Below are positions 9,201-10,858 of a stretch of 10,858 nucleotides of DNA, piece by piece. The notes under the pieces are model-generated. The model had not been told where the DNA came from, ran no database searches, and worked only from the letters and a program-made list of their open reading frames with translations. The DNA is from an uncultured Saprospiraceae bacterium (lineage in GTDB: Bacteria; Bacteroidota; Bacteroidia; Chitinophagales; Saprospiraceae). Both the position numbers and the translations under genes were made by a program. Positions within the stretch are counted from its first letter, which is position 1, and every line of letters begins with the position of its first letter. The stretch spans positions 1 through 10,858 of the forward strand of contig CAKZUM010000263.1 of assembly GCA_937921525.1 (NCBI GenBank), written 5' to 3'.

Positions 9201-9869
9201 TGGAACCGCATCACAGCTCACTGTCGTATCAGGTAGAATGACACCGTTGTTAATTACTGGTCGAGTTGTATCTGCTACCGTAATTAATTGCATGGAATCT
9301 CTTACATTCCCACAATGATCTACTGCTGTATATTTTCTAGTTAAAGTATAGCTATGTTCGCAATCTCCATTGTCTCTCCATTCCAAATAAGTTATTGCCA
9401 CCTCTGTATCACACTCATCTGTAGCTGATAATAATACCGCATCAGGTACTGCATCACAGCTCACAGAAATATCTTCAGGAAAGTCGTTGAAAACGGGTGC
9501 TATCGTATCTAATACTTGTAAATTTTGCGTACAAGTCACGGTTTCATCTGGCGCACCTTCATAGTGTGCCGTCCAAGTACGTGTGATATTTGCGCTGTTA
9601 GGACAACCATCAATAGGAAAAATCTCATCACTATAAAAGCTAGTGACAAGACAAGTTGAACCAGATCCTGTTAAAATTGGATTGCCTGTAACATCAGGTG
9701 TAACAGGACTACACGGACTAATTAAGGTATCTACCGGACAAGTAATCGTTGGTAGTCCACAAAAAGTATCTTGTCCAAAACTCTCCATAGAAAAAAGCAT
9801 ACTTAATAATAAGATAAGCTTTAATCCTCGAAATTTTTTGGTTTTAAAAAGTTGTTTTTGAATGTCCAT
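240..9869 (-). CDS. Giant T9SS-secreted surface protein with 30 HYR-like repeats, two C-type lectin-like domains, GEVED and type A sorting domain
   Basis: Predicted 3,209-residue secreted protein, probably exported by the Sec system and T9SS and attached to the cell surface, where it would act as an adhesin. In order: signal peptide 1-32; 30 Ig-like Cys-rich repeats about 37-2428; intact HYR 2429-2501; split HYR 2509-2713 enclosing a C-type lectin-like domain 2546-2669; second split HYR 2718-2926 enclosing another at 2758-2881; GEVED 2927-3075; Thr/Ala/Glu-rich linker; sorting domain 3128-3209 beginning EVKVYPNP and ending KQFIKIR. The frame is open 23 codons further upstream (ATG at 9911, TTG at 9938). 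The ATG at 9869 is preferred because it places a basic n-region and an L-rich core at the N terminus, and because an A/T-rich leader without Shine-Dalgarno precedes it, as is usual in Bacteroidota. There is no frameshift or internal stop across 9.6 kb, so the gene looks functional. The domain calls are by eye. The adhesive role is inferred, and the ligand cannot be read from the sequence. Confidence 0.95.
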   Translation of the reverse strand: MDIQKQLFKTKKFRGLKLILLLSMLFSMESFGQDTFCGLPTITCPVDTLISPCSPVTPDVTGNPILTGSGSTCLVTSFYSDEIFPIDGCPNSANITRTWTAHYEGAPDETVTCTQNLQVLDTIAPVFNDFPEDISVSCDAVPDAVLLSATDECDTEVAITYLEWRDNGDCEHSYTLTRKYTAVDHCGNVRDSMQLITVADTTRPVINNGVILPDTTVSCDAVPNAPYLTATDNCDTDVPVEYLEWRDVGDCEGSYLITRKWTAIDDCGNDTILMQFVTVVDTTGPVFTSVPADTTIACAGALPTTLPTATDNCNTDITFDFSDTTVEGSCGDQTYTRTWTATDECGNTSTATQIIVVEGMTPLTIRNVPADITISCTDAIPAPTLPNATTSCILDAIITFEEVSTAGQGSCANSYTITRTWTATDYCNNSVDTSQVITVIDEDAPKFNIIPTQQLSASCDAIPSAPALSAIDDCDGNVVVAYLEWRDNGACDSEYTITRKWSAVDACGNEAIAMQIISVSDDKAPIISNVAANTTINCGESLPAVVTPTATDDCGAVSITLEETQAGETCGGYIHVRTWTATDDCGNTSTAVQKIQVNGAPAISLSDVPADTWYTCGQTIPAAGTVTAEDACGNTYTVTYAETQSDDDCGSYTITRTWTASDGCGAGATEHQTITIVDEEAPEFSMESSTLTVNCEADIPSAPVLKATDNCSGDIVPEYLEWRDNGACDNVYTLTRKWTATDACGNEATVMQIIDIKPDTILEISGVPAHQTISCIEDLPSAPVLAAKSACGEEMKIEYLEWRDNGTCDNEYTITRKWTATDACGNKGVGMQFITVIDDTAPTFVNVPANAAINCGEAIPTASTPTATDACGTVSVSLEESQAGETCGGYTLVRTWTATDACGNTSTAVQEIQVNGAPAISLKDVPADTWFNCGQAIPAAGTVTAEDACGNTYTVAYAETQSDDDCGSYTITRTWTASDGCGAAAVEHQTITVVDEEAPVFSGTVENLSIECGAAVPSAPVLQATDNCGGNIAIDYFEWRDEGDCIYAYTLTRKWTAVDACGNEAVKMQIITVEDTTPPVITNAPSDMVVNCGDGMPSPLYPDAYDACGNDVHITYEEVQNNSNTCGSAVVTRTWTITDDCGNATTHVQEITQNGSPAVNITSVPSDISLACGQAIPSSFNQVSATDACGGSYNVNMTESTVDGTCGNSIMTRTWTADNGCGGTVSASQVITIAKPMEITFSEAPVAVTLGCEDALTAAPSLIASDVCGTTYEVNLTETTEDQGCGLSVLTRTWIAFDACGNEYTTTQQINQKESVGIFLYNIPRDATVACGEAIPAPYNVTADNLCGQSFPVHFTETTTGSDCGQQIITRTWMAEDDCGEQVSATQKITVNGGSSISFTNVPSDATITCGQAIAPAANITATDACGNNYSVDVTESKVDGDCGNYTLIRTWSIANGCGGVETAIQTIAVQDAGGPVLSGVPANVTVACGQALPASANVIARDGCGYNYTVALNETNVNNADGSSTITRTWSAIDACGNAAEGTQLITVEGSAASIGFQGVPANITISCGDKVPDAAHVTASDANNHFYGVNYKETTTQLANGAYSLTRVWSTVDACGNASSATQIITVQAAASMSMHGVPSDVTLTCGQAVPAATNVTATDANNNSYAVDYTETRTDGACNSYTIVRTWSAAGGCGNDALATQTITVQASTGPVLNGVPANITLGCGDAIPAKAPVYARDACGYNYTVAFTETTADSDCDNSVITRTWRAIDACGNEATATQEITINGDEATTFSGIPSNANVSCGLNLPAVPTVTATNGCGATVAVTYEETTATSSCGSSTVTRTWTAPDGCNGTITASQIIKLSDSPTITLNGVPADATVACGQTIPAAATVTGTDDCGLNYTVNFTETQSGSDCDSYTLLRTWSASSACGVTEVASQTITVEGVTAITLAGVPTNATVACGQTVPAAASVTAKDACGNSYIVNYNETQSGSNCGSYVLTRTWSAASTCGGTATASQTITVEGGTAVTLAGVPTNATVACGQTVPAAANVTAKDACGNSYIVNYNETQSGSTCGSYVLTRTWSAASTCGGTATASQTITVEGVTAITLAGVPTNATVACGQTVPVAATVTAKDACGNSYTVNYNETQSGVSNGAYVLTRTWSAASTCGGTATASQTITVEGGGSAITLAGVPTNTTITCGQALPAVANVTATDAAGNSYTVYLNETQSGTTCSSYVLTRTWTATDNCDNTVTASQEITVQGAAAISFFDVPADATIACGQATPAKAPVYARDACGSSYIVSFNETQTSATTCGSSNTITRVWTVTDACGNISSATQTLTVQGTPNISLAGVPADVTVSCDAVPSAANVIASDACGTNYGVALQEIIINVNCPQSYQIKRTWTSDDVCGSNAHAVQLITVIDETAPELTCPADMTFSINLGAPITWEEPVATDNCGIVELIASHPNGGIFDAGVTVVTYTATDECNNITTCDFEIDVTINAPQLSACQEDIQITCSGTEQGIVTWSPPAIDLSCSSCAANPEIPGFLYMGERGGHRYYCSDTETTWHQANAIATQMGGYLAAIDDPAENAYLASFLTNQHAFIGLNDENSEGNFSWSNGQTLNFSNWYTNQPNNYANAQHYVQLLYNGQWNDESANKLGEFIVEIPCVEVSYSANGALNGGTFPAGTTTVTYKMQDKCGNIQNCDFDVTVTTDITMETPEDIVVECNGANGAVVSWVPPTASSCCNSCPTEGTDLPGFVYMGSYNGHQYYCSKEPAMWQTANAVCNQYGGYLASINSADENDFLAAFLTSQSVFIGGHDTAQEGNFTWASSEPNTYSNWYPGQPNNANGNQDYVQMLGNGLWDDIFNNAQLEFVLELPCTDVYQTDGPANGTVFPIGTTTVTYEAGDDCGNVTTQSFNVTVNECAQNQSAYSNQCKAQGKSTDYLWIDHIRVGELDNCSGDNNGYGNFTSHATTMAAGSSQSLYCYPGFGQGTYYVNWACWIDYNGDGDFNDPNEEVFVYRHYNALRVNFKVPYACVSGPVRMRIAMKYGDYATPCEIFEDGEVEDYTIILSSYGLRTTTADSRSSETFEVEVLEDADLPAPTGEALPTAIATTETATPAVTPEMEVKVYPNPVQHELSIDIAGYEAVDGQLQIFNQLGQQVHQVNLDNQSTQQVKLDVRDFTEGIYNIQLANGTDEPITKQFIKIR
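243..488 (-). other. T9SS type A C-terminal sorting domain
   Basis: Residues 3128-3209 begin with K-V-Y-P-N-P, continue with L-S-I-D-I, then L-Q-I-F-N-Q-L-G-Q-Q-V, G-I-Y-N-I-Q-L and a final basic K-Q-F-I-K-I-R. This is the classic type A sorting signal, which directs outer-membrane translocation through T9SS and is normally removed when the protein is attached to the surface or released. A 52-residue Thr/Ala/Glu-rich linker separates it from the GEVED domain. Confidence 0.95.
645..1091 (-). other. GEVED domain
   Basis: Residues about 2927-3075. It is recognised by W-I-D-Y-N-G-D-G-D-F-N-D-P-N-E-E near the middle and F-E-D-G-E-V-E-D-Y-T-I at the end, which is the signature that names the GEVED family of Bacteroidota secreted proteins. 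The Asp/Asn/Gly-rich run is EF-hand-like and probably binds calcium. The domain commonly sits a short distance before a T9SS sorting domain, as here. Confidence 0.88.
1095..1718 (-). other. HYR domain split by a C-type lectin-like insertion (second)
   Basis: The N-terminal half (1599..1718) has P-E-D-I-V-V-E-C and VVSWVPPTASSC. The C-terminal half (1095..1226) has N-G-T-V-F-P-I-G-T-T-T-V-T-Y, D-D-C-G-N and F-N-V-T-V. The interruption is at the equivalent position to the first split HYR, just after the P-P-A/T and C-x-x-C stretch. This suggests that the HYR-lectin unit was duplicated as a whole. Confidence 0.8.
1227..1598 (-). other. C-type lectin-like domain 2
   Basis: Residues 2758-2881, the same 124-residue length as the first copy. 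It has PGFVYMG, H-Q-Y-Y-C, W-Q-T-A-N-A-V-C, G-G-Y-L-A-S-I, F-I-G-G-H-D-x-x-x-E-G-N-F-x-W, NWYPGQPNN, G-L-W-D-D and a final E-L-P-C. The W-N-D of copy 1 is W-D-D here, a substitution that keeps an acidic calcium ligand. The copies have diverged enough that their ligands could differ. Confidence 0.88.
1731..2345 (-). other. HYR domain split by a C-type lectin-like insertion (first)
   Basis: The N-terminal half (2235..2345) has D-I-Q-I-T-C followed by VTWSPPAIDLSC. The C-terminal half (1731..1862) resumes with V-S-Y-S-x-x-x-x-x-x-G-G-T-F-P-A-G-T-T-T-V-T-Y, D-K-C-G-N and C-D-F-D-V-T-V. Together the halves restore one full HYR domain. The 124 residues between them are a C-type lectin-like domain, so this is a nested insertion and not a simple tandem of domains. 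Confidence 0.8.
1863..2234 (-). other. C-type lectin-like domain 1
   Basis: Residues 2546-2669. It starts PGFLYMG and reads through H-R-Y-Y-C, then W-x-x-A-N-A, G-G-Y-L-A-A-I-D, and F-I-G-L-N-D-x-x-x-E-G-N-F-x-W, which is the hydrophobic core region of the fold. It then has NWYTNQPNN, followed by G-Q-W-N-D-E and a terminal E-I-P-C. The Q-P-N and W-N-D motifs occupy the positions of the calcium/sugar site 2 motifs (EPN/QPD and WND) of sugar-binding C-type lectins. Sugar binding is therefore plausible but not shown. Confidence 0.88.
2367..2585 (-). other. Intact HYR domain
   Basis: Residues 2429-2501 carry a canonical bacterial HYR pattern: T-C-P-A-D-M, then ITWEEPVATDNCG, then G-x-F-D-A-G-V-T-V-V-T-Y-T-A-T-D-E-C-x-N, then C-D-F-E-I-D-V-T. 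It differs from the preceding array in lacking the T-R-T-W motif and having the V-T-Y-T-A-T-D motif. It marks the transition from stalk to the lectin-bearing region. Confidence 0.85.
3301..4014 (-). repeat. Three near-identical tandem units (units 25-27)
   Basis: Units at 3778..4014, 3541..3777 and 3301..3540 encode repeats sharing AGVPTNATVACGQTVP, KDACGNSY and SAASTCGGTATASQ. Comparing the first two base by base gives about 16 differences in 237, and they share a perfect 91-bp run (3554..3644 and 3791..3881). Unit 27 is more divergent and has one extra codon. This is the most recent expansion visible in the array. Because each unit is a multiple of three, gain or loss of one would keep the frame. 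Confidence 0.9.
6640..8541 (-). repeat. 951-bp higher-order tandem duplication (units 6-9 and 10-13)
   Basis: Units 6, 7, 8 and 9 correspond to units 10, 11, 12 and 13 with an identical offset of 951 bp (Trp codons 8367/7416, 8133/7182, 7896/6945, 7656/6705). The two copies lie at about 7591..8541 and 6640..7590. Units 7-8 and 11-12 are nearly the same protein: both contain QAGETCGGY, then the shared VNGAPAIS and VPADTW strings, then YAETQSDDDCGSYTITRTW. DNA identity by eye is around 80 percent with differences mostly at third codon positions, which indicates an older duplication under selection. Edges are approximate. Confidence 0.85.
9774..9869 (-). other. Sec signal peptide of the giant protein
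   Basis: Residues 1-32 have a Lys/Arg-rich n-region (KQLFKTKKFRGLK) followed by a hydrophobic core (LILLLSMLFSM) and a short polar stretch ending SFG before Gln33. Cleavage before Gln is common in Bacteroidota secreted proteins. This fixes the functional start near 9869, because starting at 9911 or 9938 would put 14-23 extra polar residues ahead of the n-region. Confidence 0.85.
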
Positions 9870-10142
9870 TTTATTTAAAATTTGACAATAAGAGTCACTG
9901 TAAAATCTCATATCACTTTGAGGTTTTATAATTTTCAATGTTTATATGTTCGGAAATATTTTTTCTATTCCTAATAGTAATCTGTACTTAAAAGTGTTTG
10001 GGATCTAGGCTCTGTACCCTGTCACTCTCTTAATATCTTGTTAAAAAAAACGCAATAGATATTTTATTACAAATTAGCCTTAACACATTGATAATGTTCT
10101 GTTAATAGGTGAAATAATTTTATATTAATTAGGGAAATTTTC

Positions 10143-10150
10143 CAAAAGTA
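10143..10150 (-). promoter_or_regulatory. Candidate Bacteroidota -7 promoter box
   Basis: On the minus strand this reads TACTTTTG, an exact match to the Bacteroidota sigma-ABfr -7 consensus TAnnTTTG, and it was the only exact match I found between the start codon and about 10200. A TTTG at 10177..10180 could be the -33 element, but the 26-base gap is longer than the usual spacing of about 19. If used, it would give a long leader of roughly 265 bases. Such an 8-mer can occur by chance in AT-rich DNA. Confidence 0.25.
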
Positions 10151-10195
10151 GCTGTATTTACATCGTACTTTGAAAGCAAAATATAAGATAAATAC

Positions 10196-10228
10196 ATAGT
10201 ATAGTATATTAAAGAAGTACTATACTAT
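10196..10228. repeat. Perfect 11-bp AT-rich inverted repeat
   Basis: ATAGTATAGTA (10196..10206) pairs with TACTATACTAT (10218..10228) across an 11-base loop. There is no following T-run, so it does not look like an intrinsic terminator. It could be an operator-like dyad or a cruciform-prone site upstream of the giant gene. Confidence 0.6.
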
Positions 10229-10272
10229 AATTACGTAATTTACTTGTTATACCCACTAGAAGTTAGTGGTAT
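10229..10272. repeat. Adjoining palindrome and short hairpin
   Basis: A perfect 12-bp palindrome AATTACGTAATT (10229..10240) directly abuts the preceding inverted repeat. It is followed by a hairpin in which ATACCCACTA (10249..10258) pairs with TAGTGGTAT (10264..10272) with one bulged C and a 5-base loop. Together with the previous element this makes three dyads in under 80 bp. Confidence 0.5.
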
Positions 10273-10413
10273 ATTTACTAAAAATTTAAACTGGAAAGTA
10301 ATGGATGAAGTGTAAAGTGAATATGGGTAGAATGGAATTGTGTATGGATTAAGGTATTCCCTTAAAAGTGTTTTTAATGGAAATAAATGTACCCAATGAA
10401 ATAGACAAAAGTT

Positions 10414-10442
10414 CAAGATCAAGTGTCAAGATCAAGTGTCAA
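10414..10442. repeat. 13-bp tandem repeat, about 2.2 copies
   Basis: The unit CAAGATCAAGTGT occurs at 10414..10426 and 10427..10439, followed by the first bases of a third copy. It lies in non-coding DNA immediately before the GC-rich hairpin. Confidence 0.7.
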
Positions 10443-10449
10443 TAGCAAG

Positions 10450-10475
10450 CCTGCCTGCGTTTTTTGGAAGGCAGG
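10450..10475. repeat. GC-rich hairpin in AT-rich spacer
   Basis: CCTGCC (10450..10455) pairs with GGCAGG (10470..10475) over a 14-base loop containing six consecutive T, and a G-T pair could extend the stem. Its GC content stands out from the surrounding DNA. There is no T-tract after the stem on either strand, so it is not a convincing terminator. Confidence 0.5.
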
Positions 10476-10486
10476 TTCAAAACCCA

Positions 10487-10544
10487 CGAAATCTATCTCT
10501 GTTCTCACTTCTCTGCTCTCTATTCTAAAAATGTCCAGTAGTGT
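10487..10544. repeat. Flanking direct repeat, copy 2
   Basis: Partner of 13..71, in the same orientation, lying about 620 bp upstream of the giant gene's start codon. It ends in the same TGTCCAGTAGTGT string, after which the sequences diverge. The pair brackets the whole giant gene and its upstream region. Confidence 0.8.
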
Positions 10545-10691
10545 ATCATATTAAAAATATTACTAATACAAACATTTGATTATCAATAAGCTAATCACCA
10601 AACTCTTTGTTTTTAATGCAACCCCTAAATAAATATATCGTATTAAAAATAATATAGATTTTTACCCAAAATCTATTGAATAATCCCTTGA

Positions 10692-10858
10692 TTTAGTAAC
10701 AACGAAATAATAAATTCCGCAAGTTGACTCTAATTATTTTTCTGTTTGAGGAATTTAAAAAATCAGTGCATAGCAGGGCTACGGACTTATTTTTTAAGTT
10801 TCTCAAACTGGAAAAGAATAGAGGCAGATGCGGAAGTTATTGTTTTGTTGTTACTTAA
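10692..10858. repeat. Imperfect full-length palindrome, MITE-like or long hairpin
   Basis: The whole 167-bp segment is an inverted repeat. The ends TTTAGTAACAAC (10692..10703) and GTTGTTACTTAA (10847..10858) pair with one mismatch. Inner pairs include TTCCGC with GCGGAA, CTGTTTGAG with CTCAAACTG (partial), and TTTAAAAAAT with ATTTTTTAA. The centre is TAGC-AGG-GCTA at 10771..10781. Arms of about 80 bases with scattered mismatches suggest a non-autonomous element or a long conserved RNA/DNA hairpin. It may continue beyond the window, so target-site duplications cannot be checked. Confidence 0.7.

Larger units (their letters stand above)
2586..9761 (-). repeat. Array of 30 tandem HYR-like Cys-rich repeats
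   Basis: Thirty in-frame units are anchored on a conserved T-R-T/K-W motif. The Trp codon (Tyr in unit 2) lies at plus-strand 9573, 9330, 9087, 8853, 8607, 8367, 8133, 7896, 7656, 7416, 7182, 6945, 6705, 6465, 6225, 5988, 5751, 5514, 5277, 5037, 4800, 4563, 4326, 4089, 3852, 3615, 3378, 3138, 2895 and 2658. Spacing is 234-246 bp, mostly 237 or 240. A typical unit reads V-P-x-x-x-T-x-x-C-G-x-x-x-P, then T-D-x-C-G, then E-T-x-x-x-x-x-C, then T-R-T-W-x-A-x-D-x-C-G-N and Q-x-I-T-V. The pattern resembles HYR/Ig-like beta-sandwich domains of Bacteroidota surface proteins. Unit 1 is divergent, with its own cysteine pattern. The array probably forms an extended, disulfide-stabilised stalk. Confidence 0.93.
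9870..10858. other. AT-rich intergenic region upstream of the giant gene
   Basis: About 1 kb without a credible gene. It is visibly more AT-rich than the coding region and contains stops in all frames. A 60-codon minus-strand frame at 10240..10422 has no protein-like features. What it holds is a candidate promoter (10143..10150), AT dyads (10196..10272), a 13-bp tandem repeat (10414..10442), a GC-rich hairpin (10450..10475), the second flanking repeat and a terminal palindrome (10692..10858). Confidence 0.75.

Noticed and set aside
2586..9761. The regular ~237-bp periodicity as a CRISPR-like or satellite array
   Set aside because: The period is the codon-phased length of a protein domain and varies by whole codons; it is coding repetition.
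9870..9938. Upstream starts (ATG at 9911, TTG at 9938) for the giant gene
   Set aside because: They would add a polar extension before an otherwise normal signal peptide; the ATG at 9869 fits the secretion signal better.
10240..10422. 60-codon minus-strand frame in the intergenic region
   Set aside because: AT-rich, no ribosome binding site, crosses the hairpin at 10249..10272; likely chance.
10692..10858. The terminal palindrome as an integron attC site
   Set aside because: Ends do not fit the RYYYAAC / GTTRRRY core sites, and no cassette array is visible.

Overview
The window is dominated by one giant minus-strand gene of about 9.6 kb (240..9869). It encodes a roughly 3,200-residue secreted, multidomain surface protein. 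The organism is most likely a member of the Bacteroidota. The protein ends in a type IX secretion system (T9SS) type A sorting domain, it carries HYR-like and GEVED domains typical of that phylum, and its start codon is preceded by an A/T-rich leader without a Shine-Dalgarno sequence. A Saprospiria or Flavobacteriia relative is plausible, but the sequence alone does not decide this.

Layout of the protein from N to C terminus (the gene reads right to left): a signal peptide (9774..9869); 30 tandem Cys-rich HYR-like Ig-fold repeats of 78-82 residues (2586..9761); one intact HYR domain (2367..2585); two further HYR domains, each split at the same place by an inserted 124-residue C-type lectin-like domain (2235..2345 plus 1731..1862, and 1599..1718 plus 1095..1226, with the lectins at 1863..2234 and 1227..1598); a GEVED domain (645..1091); a short Thr/Ala/Glu-rich linker; and the T9SS C-terminal signal (243..488). 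The architecture reads as a long disulfide-rich stalk carrying a lectin head close to the cell-surface anchor. A role in adhesion or prey/surface binding is inference.

The array has a visible history. A four-domain block (951 bp) has been duplicated near the N terminus. Three near-identical 237-240 bp units near 3301..4014 record a more recent expansion. A distinct repeat class with an E-W-R-D motif is confined to the N-terminal third.

Left of the gene (1..239) is a short overlapping reading frame with coiled-coil character that may be a small gene or a gene remnant. Right of the gene (9870..10858) is about 1 kb of AT-rich non-coding DNA. It holds a candidate promoter, a cluster of dyads, a short tandem repeat, a GC-rich hairpin and a 167-bp imperfect palindrome running to the window edge. 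One copy of a ~58-bp direct repeat lies on each side of the giant gene (13..71 and 10487..10544). No RNA genes, CRISPR arrays or transposase genes were seen.
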